Virus record (IMG/VR): IMGVR_UViG_3300020183_000117
Coordinates: 1 to 51,427 of that record
Length of the DNA stretch: 51,427 nt
Strand: one strand, 5' to 3'
Source: a virus
This document shows, one piece after another, positions 1 through 7,197 of the stretch; within the stretch, counting starts at the first letter, position 1, and each line of letters opens with the position of its first letter. The notes under the pieces were generated by a model. That model was not told the DNA's origin and searched no databases. It saw nothing but the letters and a program-made list of their open reading frames with translations. The position numbers and the translations under genes are program-made.

Positions 1-52
1 ATGTTGTTTTGAGATGTGTTGAAATACGGAGACGTGTTGCTGTATTTGGCCA

Positions 53-934
53 TTAGATGTATCCTATTCCATTTCTATCATTCAAGTCGCCACTGATAAA
101 TTTACGCATGCTGAAATTTTTGACCGATTCTCTAGAATAGATCGGTTGCAGTTGCAGCGTGACCTGGCTCATTGTGGGAGCCCATGAAGTATTTTTATCT
201 GTCAGTAATAATTGTGGCCCAATGAATGTTTGTCTTGTTTCCCTGCTCTGCACAGTGCAAATATAGTCAACGTCGGCTCTCAAATCGATCGAAAAGTTTT
301 GCACCACCACCGGCACTTTGTTGAACACATGTGATCCGTAGCCCGAGAGGCTCAGTATTGGGGGAGGATTTCCCTTGAGCCCATCATCATCGGCTCCAAA
401 AAACATCTTGGTCACTGACCTGAAGAAATGCAGCATGGCGATCCAGTAGCGCGCATCCTCTTGATTTTGCACCGGAAACTCTCCCACCACTGTGAAGCTG
501 GGCACCTCGCTGTGTGAATATGCATAGAATGGATAGTTGCTGTGTGTCAGGGCCAATGTATTGTAAGATGCCGAATGATTGATTATGATGGAAGGGGTGA
601 TGGGGAATATCACTCCACCAGTGCTGGCCAAGGGAGCAAGCACATTATTTCTCAATACTCCGCCGTCGTCGTCTCTGCCCGATTCAAAAAATATTGATTG
701 CAATTGACTGTCTGTTGGCAAAACCACTTTGACTCTAAAATCCTGTGCTCCGCTGCGCACGGTCCACTGCGCTGATCCTCGCAGTTTCATGTTGGCTTCT
801 GCGCCCTTGTTAAGACCATTGCCAAACAGCCTGCCCAGTGTGCGATTGAAGATTTTACCACCCACGTTGGACAGCACCTTGCCTATGCCTCCTGTGCTGG
901 AATTTTGTTGCTCGATATTAGGTTGTAAATCCAT
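53..934 (-). CDS. Baseplate tail-tube protein, gp48/gp54-like
   Basis: A 293-aa virion protein, probably at the baseplate-tube junction where the tail tube starts. The N-terminal 45 residues are Gly/Asn-rich. The middle (about 110-180) has a stretch, PITPSIIINHSASYN and then a region ending in HFFRSVTKMFFG, that I recall from marine T4-like baseplate tube cap or initiator proteins. The C-terminal part (PPPILSLSGYG, then VDYI) fits the same family. T4 gp48 and gp54 are 364 and 320 aa. It has its own minus-strand late promoter at 960-967. Whether it matches gp48 or gp54 cannot be settled by eye. Confidence 0.6.
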   Translation of the reverse strand: MDLQPNIEQQNSSTGGIGKVLSNVGGKIFNRTLGRLFGNGLNKGAEANMKLRGSAQWTVRSGAQDFRVKVVLPTDSQLQSIFFESGRDDDGGVLRNNVLAPLASTGGVIFPITPSIIINHSASYNTLALTHSNYPFYAYSHSEVPSFTVVGEFPVQNQEDARYWIAMLHFFRSVTKMFFGADDDGLKGNPPPILSLSGYGSHVFNKVPVVVQNFSIDLRADVDYICTVQSRETRQTFIGPQLLLTDKNTSWAPTMSQVTLQLQPIYSRESVKNFSMRKFISGDLNDRNGIGYI

Positions 935-959
935 AAAAAAACTCTTATAATAACAACTG

Positions 960-967
960 TATTTATA
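960..967 (-). promoter_or_regulatory. Late promoter TATAAATA
   Basis: Exact T4 late octamer on the minus strand, 25 bases upstream of the baseplate tube gene that ends at 934. It should be read by host polymerase carrying gp55. Confidence 0.75.
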
Positions 968-1038
968 GGCACCATTTTAGGCGTACTTTATAACTAAAAA
1001 CACCCAAAAAATATTCAAAAAACAAAGGATCTACGAAG

Positions 1039-1968
1039 ATGAAGAAAGTAAATTATCTAAACAATCGTGACTTGCTGTCCGAGATACACAAGAGCAAGAA
1101 TAGCTATTCTTCTTACGTGAGCACAGATGACAGTCAATATGACATGATCGTGAACGACATCAAAAAAATCAACGGTGCCAATATCTCCCGGGCAAGGAAA
1201 ATACATGCCAAACGACTCACTGCAGAAGCATGGGAACAAGCCAAAAAGGCAGGCAACAAACGAATCAAGATGAGTGATTATGAAGTATCTCCAAGGAAAG
1301 TTAAAAAGACAGATCTAGTGTTTCGAGTGATGACATTTGATCACATCACCACAGACAGCGAGAGAAAGAAGAATCCCAAGACCAGGGCGGATCATCACAC
1401 CAAGGTCAACTTTCCACCTTTCCAACACTATAGAATAAACGACAAGGGACAACTGATCTGCGTGGGCAAGAGCCACTGGGTGGGCGGCATGAGCAATGGA
1501 CGCTTCTCCAATGATCACGGCAAGATCACTGCGACGTTGGCCCACATGTTTCTGAAACTAGCGGAGAGATACAGCCAGAGGAGCAACTGGCGAGGTTATA
1601 CCTATGTGGACGAGATGCGTTCCCAAGCACTGGTGCAATTGAGCCAGATCGGGTTGCAATTTGACGAATCCAAATCTGAAAATCCCTTCGCCTACTACAC
1701 GGCGGCTATAACAAACTCGTTTACCAGGATACTTAACATCGAAAAGAAAAATCAAAATATTCGTGATGACATACTGGAGATGAACGAGATGATGCCCAGC
1801 TATACCCGGCAGGCCAAGAACGAGAGCGAGACTCCGCAGGCCAAGCGTCGACAAAAAGAGCTGCAAGGGCCAGTGAAAGTCTACAGCAAGGCCGCTATCA
1901 AGGAAATGAACCGACAGTTGAAGGCATCTGGCAAACTATCACTTGCAACAGAGGACAAAATAAAATAA
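1039..1968 (+). CDS. gp55: Late-transcription sigma factor gp55
   Basis: The phage sigma factor that directs host RNA polymerase to TATAAATA late promoters, acting with the sliding clamp and gp33 in T4. The core matching gp55 lies at about residues 165-260: THMF-type helix, GYTYVDEMRSQALVQLSQIG, then a sigma-2-like segment with ENPFAYYTAAITNSF and NIEKKNQNIRDD. At 309 aa it is much longer than T4 gp55 (185 aa); the extra roughly 160 N-terminal residues are basic and rich in Lys/Arg. The start at 1039 is preceded by AAAGGA. It lies directly before gp47. Its target boxes occur throughout the window. Confidence 0.88.
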   Translation: MKKVNYLNNRDLLSEIHKSKNSYSSYVSTDDSQYDMIVNDIKKINGANISRARKIHAKRLTAEAWEQAKKAGNKRIKMSDYEVSPRKVKKTDLVFRVMTFDHITTDSERKKNPKTRADHHTKVNFPPFQHYRINDKGQLICVGKSHWVGGMSNGRFSNDHGKITATLAHMFLKLAERYSQRSNWRGYTYVDEMRSQALVQLSQIGLQFDESKSENPFAYYTAAITNSFTRILNIEKKNQNIRDDILEMNEMMPSYTRQAKNESETPQAKRRQKELQGPVKVYSKAAIKEMNRQLKASGKLSLATEDKIK

Positions 1969-1977
1969 TATCCAACT

Positions 1978-3000
1978 ATGGCATTTTTTAAAAAGGTCGC
2001 TTGCTTCACTGACATACATTTTGGATTGAAGGGCAACAGCCGGGTCCACAACGACGACGGAGAGGCATTCTGCTACTGGTTCATCGAGCAAGCGAAGGCG
2101 CATGGCTGTGAGACCTGCATATTCCTGGGAGATTGGCATCACCACAGAAGCGCCACTAATGTCAGCACCATGAACTACACGGTCAGCAACATGGAGAGGC
2201 TGGGCCAGGCATTTGAGCGAGTCTATGTCATGATGGGCAACCACGACCTATTCTACAGAGACAAGAGGGAAATAAACAGCATGGAATACTGCAGGAACAT
2301 TCCCAACATAAAGATCGTCAATGACTGGGTATTGGCAGATGATGTGGCTATAGTGCCGTGGATAGTACAGGACGAGTGGCGTCAGATAAGAGATCTGAAA
2401 CAGAGATACATCTTTGGACATTTTGAACTGCCATATTTCAAGATGAACGCCATGGTGGACATGCCAGACGTGGGCACAATCAAGGCAGAACACTTCGTGA
2501 ATCAGGAATATGTGTTCACAGGACATTTCCACAAGAGGCAGATCAGAGACAACATACACTACATCGGCAACGCGTTCCCCCACAACTATGCGGACGCGGG
2601 AGACGACGAGCGCGGCATGATGGTGTTGGAATATGGTGGACAGCCAAAATACATCAACTATCCCAACATGCCAAAATACAGGAATGTGAAGATATCACAG
2701 CTGTTGTCCGATGCTGACAGCATATTGGCATCGCGGATGTATGTGCGTGTGGGTTTGGACATCAAGATTTCCTATGAAGAAGCCAATTTCATCAGGGAGA
2801 CATTCATGGAAAAATATCAATTGAGGGAACTGCAATTGATACCTGAACAGCTTAATCAAGCAGATCAACCAATGGTAAACGTGGAAAAATTTGACAGCGT
2901 GGATCAGATCGTGATCAAGCAATTGGAAGCAGTGGATTCACAGACCTATGATAAAAAAATACTGATGGCAATTTACAACAACTTAGATGTTAACAATTAG
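1978..3000 (+). CDS. gp47: Recombination endonuclease subunit gp47 (Mre11/SbcD-like)
   Basis: The nuclease subunit of the gp46/47 complex, which resects DNA ends for recombination-dependent replication. Calcineurin-like phosphoesterase motifs occur in order: FTDIHFGLKG near residue 10, FLGDWHHHR near 50, MMGNHDLF near 88, and GHFHKRQ near 183. These are the D-x-H, GD, GNHD and GHxH metal-binding blocks of Mre11. Its 340 aa match T4 gp47 (339 aa). The last 14 bases overlap the start of gp46, consistent with translational coupling of the two subunits. Confidence 0.93.
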   Translation: MAFFKKVACFTDIHFGLKGNSRVHNDDGEAFCYWFIEQAKAHGCETCIFLGDWHHHRSATNVSTMNYTVSNMERLGQAFERVYVMMGNHDLFYRDKREINSMEYCRNIPNIKIVNDWVLADDVAIVPWIVQDEWRQIRDLKQRYIFGHFELPYFKMNAMVDMPDVGTIKAEHFVNQEYVFTGHFHKRQIRDNIHYIGNAFPHNYADAGDDERGMMVLEYGGQPKYINYPNMPKYRNVKISQLLSDADSILASRMYVRVGLDIKISYEEANFIRETFMEKYQLRELQLIPEQLNQADQPMVNVEKFDSVDQIVIKQLEAVDSQTYDKKILMAIYNNLDVNN

Positions 3001-4780
3001 AGATCTCACAGTAAAGAACTTCATGAGCGTGGGCAACCACACGCAGGCCGTGAGTTTTGACGGCAAGCACCTGGTGCTGGTCATCGGCGAGAACATGGAT
3101 CTGGGCGGTGACGACGCGGGGGCTAGAAATGGCACTGGCAAGACCACCATCATAAATGCTATCAGCTACGTGTTCTTTGGCGAGGCATTGACGCAGATAA
3201 GAAGAGACAACCTGGTGAACAAGACGAATAACAAGGACATGTTGGTCACTGTGAATTTCGAGAAGAATGGAGTCAACTACAAGATCGAGCGAGGCCGGAA
3301 ACCACAGATATTGAAATTCTTCATCAATGAGGTAGAACAAAACTCCGGGGCAGACGGCACGGACGACAACAACGAGGCTCAGGGAGAGAACAAGGAGACC
3401 CAGGAAGAGATCAATAGACTATTGGGCATGACCCATGCCATGTTCAAGAACATCATAGCACTCAACACCTATACGCAGCCGTTCCTGGCGACCAAACAGG
3501 CGGAGCAGCGGGAGATCATAGAACAATTATTAGGCATCACCCTGTTGAGCGAGAAGGCAGAGCTGCTGAAAGAGCAGATGCGAGTGACCAAACTGGAATT
3601 GGCCGAAGAAAAAATGCGATTGGATGCCATCCTGGCCAGCAACAAGAAAGTTGAAGAGTCTATCAAAACATTCGAACTGAGGAGCATTGCGTGGCAAACA
3701 CAGAAAAACCAAGACATCACCAAATTTGAATCTGCCATAGAAGAACTGGAGAGAGTGGATATCCAAACCGAATTAGATAGCCACAAACGCTTGGCCAAAC
3801 ACACAGATGATTCCAAGACTCTGAGGAATTTGGAAAAAGAGAAGAGCTATCACGAAGACTCTTTGACCAAGGCCACCAGACAGAAAGAACAGACTGTGAA
3901 GGATCTGGAGTACGCTGAGAAGGCCACGTGCCCCACCTGCGAACAAGACCTGCACGGGGACAAGCACGAGCATCTCGTCGACAAGCTCAAAACGGATCTC
4001 ACGGAGCAGACACATTATGAGCACACGTTATCTACAAAACTGACAGAGATACAAAATGACATCACGGCCATCGGAGATCTGGGATCCGTGCCGGACACCT
4101 ATTATGACAGCATCGACGAAGCATACAATCACAAGAGCTCTGTGGAGGATCTCAAAAGGCAGCTGGATCAGACCGTTGCCAAAGAAAATCCATACCAAGA
4201 ACAGATCGACGAGTTAACAACAAGCGCTGTGCAGAAAGTGGATTATGTAAAGGCCAACGAGATGGAGGACCTTTTCAAACATCAAGAATTCTTGTATAAA
4301 CTATTGACCGCCAAGGATTCATTCATTAGAACAAGGATCATAGAGCAGAACTTGACCTATCTCAATCAACGATTGGCATTTTATCTCGCACAGGTTAAAT
4401 TACCACACACGGTGGTATTCTTGTCTGATCTCAATGTGAGGATCGAAGAGCTGGGCAGGGAGTTGGATTTTGATAACCTCAGCAGGGGAGAGAGAAATCG
4501 ATTGATACTGAGCCTGAGCTGGGCGTTCCGTGACGTGTGGGAAGGACTTTACCAGCACATCAACCTGCTATTCATTGATGAATTAATCGATGCCGGCATG
4601 GATACATCTGGCGTGGAGAGCTCCATGGCAGTCTTGAAAGAGATGAGCAGGACGCAGTCCAAGAACATATTCTTGATATCACACAAGGACGAGTTGATAT
4701 CCAGAGTGAACTCTGTGTTGAAAGTGGTAAAAGAAAATGGTTTTACCAGTTATGCCAATGACGTGGACATTGTCATTTAG
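2987..4780 (+). CDS. gp46: Recombination endonuclease subunit gp46 (Rad50/SbcC-like)
   Basis: The ATPase partner of gp47 in DNA-end resection. Visible parts: Walker A GARNGTGKTT at about residues 45-54; a long coiled coil on both sides of a zinc hook CPTC at 315-318; the ABC signature NLSRGERNRL near 497-506; and Walker B LLFIDELID near 527-535, followed by GMDTSG. A histidine switch is suggested by ISHKDEL near the end. Its 597 aa are close to T4 gp46 (560 aa). It starts inside the gp47 coding end. Confidence 0.94.
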   Translation: MLTIRDLTVKNFMSVGNHTQAVSFDGKHLVLVIGENMDLGGDDAGARNGTGKTTIINAISYVFFGEALTQIRRDNLVNKTNNKDMLVTVNFEKNGVNYKIERGRKPQILKFFINEVEQNSGADGTDDNNEAQGENKETQEEINRLLGMTHAMFKNIIALNTYTQPFLATKQAEQREIIEQLLGITLLSEKAELLKEQMRVTKLELAEEKMRLDAILASNKKVEESIKTFELRSIAWQTQKNQDITKFESAIEELERVDIQTELDSHKRLAKHTDDSKTLRNLEKEKSYHEDSLTKATRQKEQTVKDLEYAEKATCPTCEQDLHGDKHEHLVDKLKTDLTEQTHYEHTLSTKLTEIQNDITAIGDLGSVPDTYYDSIDEAYNHKSSVEDLKRQLDQTVAKENPYQEQIDELTTSAVQKVDYVKANEMEDLFKHQEFLYKLLTAKDSFIRTRIIEQNLTYLNQRLAFYLAQVKLPHTVVFLSDLNVRIEELGRELDFDNLSRGERNRLILSLSWAFRDVWEGLYQHINLLFIDELIDAGMDTSGVESSMAVLKEMSRTQSKNIFLISHKDELISRVNSVLKVVKENGFTSYANDVDIVI

Positions 4781-4783
4781 GTA

Positions 4784-4812
4784 TTGACTAACGCTTTTTT
4801 ACAGCATACAAT
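4784..4812 (+). promoter_or_regulatory. Sigma70-type promoter TTGACT-N17-TACAAT
   Basis: TTGACT at 4784-4789 and TACAAT at 4807-4812 are separated by exactly 17 bases, an almost ideal host sigma70 promoter. The predicted start is near 4819, at the left edge of a palindrome. No late TATAAATA box precedes this gene, so early or constitutive expression by unmodified host polymerase is likely. Confidence 0.65.
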
Positions 4813-4818
4813 ACAGAT

Positions 4819-4832
4819 GTATTAATTAATAC
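4819..4832. promoter_or_regulatory. 14-bp palindrome at the predicted transcription start
   Basis: GTATTAATTAATAC is a perfect inverted repeat placed at the predicted +1 of the sigma70-type promoter and just before the ribosome binding site AAAGGAGA (4836-4843). The position fits an operator or a 5'-end structure. The protein that would bind it is unknown. Confidence 0.4.
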
Positions 4833-4847
4833 AACAAAGGAGAATAC

Positions 4848-5042
4848 ATGTCAAATACACATGAATCGATCATGGCCTCTATTCAGACCTATTCTGAAGA
4901 GAACCAAAAGTTCACCGAAAAAGGTATCAAAGCTTCGGGAACCCGAGCGAGAAAAGCTCTTGCCGAATTAGGAAAACTAGTAAAAGCAAGAAGAAAAGAA
5001 ATCCAAGAAACTAAAAACGCTGAGAAGAACGCAGCAGCCTAG
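4848..5042 (+). CDS. Histone H1-like (Hc1-type) small basic protein
   Basis: A 64-aa Lys/Arg/Ala-rich helical protein. The stretch EENQKFTEKGIKASGTRARK followed by ALAELGKLVKARRKEI resembles the bacterial Hc1-like histone H1 family, in which a helix, a GNKAAGTRxRK-type turn and a second helix (LxxLxKxxRxEI) form a short DNA-binding hairpin. A likely role is DNA condensation or nucleoid remodelling, but this is inferred from similarity alone. It is a stand-alone unit: sigma70-type promoter, palindrome, strong Shine-Dalgarno, gene, then a rho-independent terminator. Its neighbours gp46 and the endonuclease are unrelated. Confidence 0.6.
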   Translation: MSNTHESIMASIQTYSEENQKFTEKGIKASGTRARKALAELGKLVKARRKEIQETKNAEKNAAA

Positions 5043-5060
5043 TTAAAACCTTTGGAATTT

Positions 5061-5096
5061 AAAAAGCCTGTGCATACCAATGTGCAGGCTTTTTTT
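5061..5096 (+). terminator. Rho-independent terminator
   Basis: The arms AAAAAGCCTG and CAGGCTTTTT pair, extended inward by TGCAT/ATGTG (two wobble pairs) around an ACCA loop, and are followed by a T-run. It closes the histone-like gene's unit. Because the stem is flanked by A- and T-runs it could also stop minus-strand transcripts leaving the endonuclease gene at 5106. Confidence 0.85.
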
Positions 5097-5105
5097 ATGA
5101 TGGGA

Positions 5106-5537
5106 TCATAATTCTTTATCAATGATCAGTGATCCATGCACTCGCACGCGGATGTGTCCATTGTAGTATCGATCAGACTCCAAAACTTTCCTGGCAAACT
5201 GTTCACGGGCCTCCACATAATTCAATTCTGCTTTGCTCCTGCAATAGAAAAGTATTTCTCTCCGAAATCGATCTTTGCCCAAAGCTTCTATGTCTCGCTC
5301 CAGCTGATCACTGCTGCCGTAGTAGTCTTGCCAGTCGCTGTCCACAGCGCCGCGAATTTTTTTGCGCACTTTTTTTCCGTTTTTTTGCGTGTGCATCTTG
5401 TATCGCGTAGTCTTGAATCTAGACAGCTTCTTGCCCACATACATGCGACCATTCTCCATGTTGGTAATGAGATATACGAACCCCACACAATCATTTGGTA
5501 ATTCGGTCACTGGCTGGTTTCTGTAGATCCACTGCAT
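5106..5537 (-). CDS. GIY-YIG family endonuclease
   Basis: A 143-aa protein with a GIY-YIG nuclease domain: GFVYLI at residues 19-24, YVGKK at 33-37, a basic stretch, DWQDYYGSS at 68-76, and YVEAREQ with a candidate catalytic Glu at 109. Such genes in T4-like phages are often free-standing homing endonucleases (Seg type). The start is set at 5537 rather than the upstream ATG at 5555, because the late box TTTAAATA (5543-5550) lies between them and would place transcription start on this ATG. The gene sits next to the structured non-coding element at 5600-6031. Confidence 0.75.
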   Translation of the reverse strand: MQWIYRNQPVTELPNDCVGFVYLITNMENGRMYVGKKLSRFKTTRYKMHTQKNGKKVRKKIRGAVDSDWQDYYGSSDQLERDIEALGKDRFRREILFYCRSKAELNYVEAREQFARKVLESDRYYNGHIRVRVHGSLIIDKEL

Positions 5538-5542
5538 GTGCG

Positions 5543-5550
5543 TATTTAAA
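5543..5550 (-). promoter_or_regulatory. Late promoter TTTAAATA abutting the ATG
   Basis: Minus-strand late-type box with a 5-base gap to the endonuclease ATG at 5537, so the predicted +1 is the A of the start codon. There is no Shine-Dalgarno. Confidence 0.55.
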
Positions 5551-5563
5551 CTCAAGAATCACT

Positions 5564-5591
5564 TGAGAATAATATACGCATATTATATACA
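5564..5591 (+). promoter_or_regulatory. Possible sigma70-type promoter for a plus-strand RNA
   Basis: TTGAGA (5564-5569), 16 bases, TATACA (5586-5591). It overlaps two AT-rich inverted repeats (CTCAAG/CTTGAG at 5551-5567 and ATAATAT/ATATTAT at 5569-5586). It points rightward into the stem-loop-rich region. It is a weak match and included only because of where it lies. Confidence 0.25.
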
Positions 5592-5599
5592 CATGACAC

Positions 5600-6031
5600 A
5601 GGCATCTTAAAATCAAAAAAAAAAATACAATAGGCTCTATAGCGTCCTTGGTAAAACAGTGAACTACTCCCATGCAGGTGGGCGGCGAATCACTTGACGC
5701 GACAGGCAAAAAGGATGGAGCTCTGGGAAACAGATCCAACTCCAGGTCCAGGTGGGATCATCATGCAGAGACCACATGGATTCGCGTTGTAATGAATGAG
5801 CTAACGGGTACAGCACAACCGCCCGGCGACAGCAGCGATGTATGGTGACTGCGAACTCAGCACATATGCAGGGTCGGTCGATTCGGCTAGCGATAGCCGA
5901 ATTGTGACTGCTCATCTAGCACATAAGGCGCACGATGCTGTCGCATCGCGCTTGGCAATCACTGCAGCAGGACTAGGAAAGGAAACGAGCGCAAGCGAAG
6001 TTTCAGATGTGCGCAGCACATCTCGCAGGGC
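5600..6031 (+). ncRNA. Structured non-coding element (candidate ncRNA)
   Basis: No convincing gene lies in 5556-6038, but stem-loops fill it. Seen: TGGAG/CTCCA (5716-5744) enclosing TCTG/CAGA; a hairpin with bulged G and A at 5841-5866; ATTCGGCTA-GCGA-TAGCCGAAT at 5881-5902 (9 bp, GNRA loop); a second bulged-A hairpin at 5904-5922; CGATGC/GCATCG extended by AGGCG/CGCTT at 5926-5953; GAAAC/GTTTC around a GC-GCAA-GC tip at 5982-6004; AGATGTGC/GCACATCT at 6005-6023. GNRA loops occur only when read on the plus strand, which favours that orientation; minus-strand read-through from gp26 is the alternative. The exact ends are unknown. No Rfam family was recognised. Confidence 0.55.
5845..5927. repeat. 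Repeated bulged hairpin within the non-coding element
   Basis: Two imperfect copies, GTGACTG-N6-CAGCACATA at 5845-5866 and GTGACTG-N6-TAGCACATA at 5904-5925, flank the GNRA hairpin. The loops differ while the stems are kept: a G-C pair in copy one becomes G-U in copy two. That is what a duplicated RNA hairpin under structural constraint looks like. Confidence 0.55.
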
Positions 6032-6038
6032 ACAACTG

Positions 6039-6269
6039 TTAAAAGAATGGCTGCCCGGTTTTCTTGGTGACGTCCAGATTGTCCTTGACTATGCGGGACA
6101 CTATGTCGCGATCCGCGGGGCTCAGCGCCAGCGCTTCCTGATAGGTAACTCCACCGCGCATGTACCAACAGATCTTGAACAGCTCGTGCTTGATGCTCTT
6201 GCCTTCAGTCTCGAGGTCCTTGAGATATCTTATGAGGTCAGATTCCGAGAGCGATAATAATTTTATACG
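6039..6269 (-). CDS. gp51-like frame, reached by -1 frameshift from gp26
   Basis: An open frame of 76 codons after the end of gp26 and one base back from its frame. It reads ..LLSLSESDLIRYLKDLE.., then KICWYMRGGVTYQEALAL and ends in DVTKKTGQPFF and a stop at 6039-6041. This ending (WYMRGG.., TKK-G-PFF) is a conserved small protein of marine T4-like phages that I associate with the gp26/gp51 hub region. It has no ATG, GTG or TTG before the conserved part; the only ATG is inside (YMRGG). The slippery run at 6269-6278 would yield a fused 360-aa product (284 gp26 residues plus 76). Internal initiation or another start codon remain possible. Confidence 0.6.
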   Translation of the reverse strand, partial: RIKLLSLSESDLIRYLKDLETEGKSIKHELFKICWYMRGGVTYQEALALSPADRDIVSRIVKDNLDVTKKTGQPFF

Positions 6270-7120
6270 AAAAAATTTGCGTTGTCGAACGTGATGGGCA
6301 CTTCGTAGTTGGCGGGCGCGCCGGCCTTGATCTGCTCTTCCGTGGCCTTGACCCTGACGGGCTTGATGGAACCCTGCTGGCGGATGTTGCCCAGTTTGTT
6401 TTCCAGTTCTCTGATGACCCTGGCATCTGCGTTCTTGATGAAGTCTAGTATGGCAGTTCTGTCGGTCACCGTCTCTCCCGTGGGCAGCTGGATACGTTGG
6501 ATGTTGTTGATCAGCAGCTCCACATTGAGATCGCTCAGCACCCGGAAACTCTCCGTGAAACGCTTGGTCTTTTCTTCCGCGCTGAGATTGCTCTGAGACA
6601 CCTGCGCATAGATCCTCTGTTGTTCAAATGTTTTCAGCTGTGCATCTGTGATCTGTTTGTAGGTCAGCGGAGCGATGTGCAATTTCAATCCATCCTGCAG
6701 CTCACAGTGATCTGTGATCTTATCCTGCCGTATGATTTCCAACATCTGTGGCAGGTTCACAGTGTGTGTCTGTGTTTGATTGGTGCCCGGGACTCCTGCC
6801 GTGATGTCCATGGTCTCTCCATAGCTGGCTATACGGATGGCAATCAGCACTGTGTCTATGTCGTGATTGACCAGTTGCCATGGATCCTGTATGGTGGGAA
6901 TGCAACTTTTGATCACATCCACCGTGGCCTGGCCGTTCATCATGCTGTCCGGCGTGCGGAAGGCCAGTTCATCCATCGCAGTCATGGGCAGCACAGGGTG
7001 TTCTCCCGTGACGGTCTTCTGCACCACTGTTTCAGCATAGTTTTTTTCACCGCTGGGCAAGCGTATGCTGATCTGCGGCTGCCTGTAGTAGCGTTTTAAT
7101 GGGTTGGTGTTTTCTGTCAT
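6263..7120 (-). CDS. gp26: Baseplate hub subunit gp26-like / tail assembly chaperone
   Basis: A 285-aa protein resembling the protein annotated as baseplate hub gp26 in marine T4-like phages (ending VPITFDNANFFV). It opens with a basic RYYRQPQISIRLPSGEK segment; the middle (HDIDTVLIAIRIASYGE, then QEDKI-type helix) is predicted mixed alpha/beta. It lies divergent from the tape measure gene, the position where other tailed phages keep tail assembly chaperones, which are commonly made as a short and a frameshifted long form. The last codons AAT TTT TTC contain overlapping slippery heptamers. The late promoter is at 7164-7171. Confidence 0.6.
   Translation of the reverse strand: MTENTNPLKRYYRQPQISIRLPSGEKNYAETVVQKTVTGEHPVLPMTAMDELAFRTPDSMMNGQATVDVIKSCIPTIQDPWQLVNHDIDTVLIAIRIASYGETMDITAGVPGTNQTQTHTVNLPQMLEIIRQDKITDHCELQDGLKLHIAPLTYKQITDAQLKTFEQQRIYAQVSQSNLSAEEKTKRFTESFRVLSDLNVELLINNIQRIQLPTGETVTDRTAILDFIKNADARVIRELENKLGNIRQQGSIKPVRVKATEEQIKAGAPANYEVPITFDNANFFV
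6269..6278 (-). promoter_or_regulatory. Slippery sequence for -1 frameshifting
   Basis: In coding orientation the end of gp26 reads GCA AAT TTT TTC GTA TAA. It contains A AAT TTT (6272-6278) and T TTT TTC (6269-6275), both of the X-XXY-YYZ form used for -1 slippage, two codons before the gp26 stop. The -1 frame is open from here to 6041. I did not see a clear downstream pseudoknot. Confidence 0.55.
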
Positions 7121-7130
7121 TTTTATATTC

Positions 7131-7138
7131 TATAAATA
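7131..7138 (+). promoter_or_regulatory. Late promoter TATAAATA
   Basis: Exact late octamer upstream of the tape measure gene at 7198; predicted +1 near 7144 gives a leader of about 54 bases. It faces the minus-strand box at 7164-7171. Confidence 0.75.
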
Positions 7139-7163
7139 TACATTATATTAATGTGCTTGTCAC

Positions 7164-7171
7164 TATTTATA
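7164..7171 (-). promoter_or_regulatory. Late promoter TATAAATA
   Basis: Exact late octamer on the minus strand for gp26; predicted +1 near 7158. The plus-strand box at 7131-7138 lies inside its transcribed leader, so the two divergent transcripts would overlap by about 15 bases at their 5' ends. Confidence 0.75.
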
Positions 7172-7197
7172 TGAGCATATTTTAGGGGTTTTTACGC

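Noticed and set aside
5614-5626. A-run as a terminator for minus-strand transcripts
   Set aside because: On the minus strand it is a T-run, but no stable stem directly precedes it.
5491-5915. Minus-strand frames of 82 and 83 codons in the non-coding stretch
   Set aside because: Low-complexity, overlapping each other and the endonuclease start, with no family resemblance.
5640-6030. Group I intron core, tmRNA or RNase P RNA
   Set aside because: A few short matches (CGGG...CCCG, GACTA) exist, but the catalytic core layout, the tag frame and a tRNA-like end are not visible, and no split gene flanks the region.
5838-6257. Plus-strand frame of 139 codons
   Set aside because: It crosses the hairpin region and runs antisense to the conserved gp51-like frame; its sequence looks like translated palindromes, with no domain or ribosome site.
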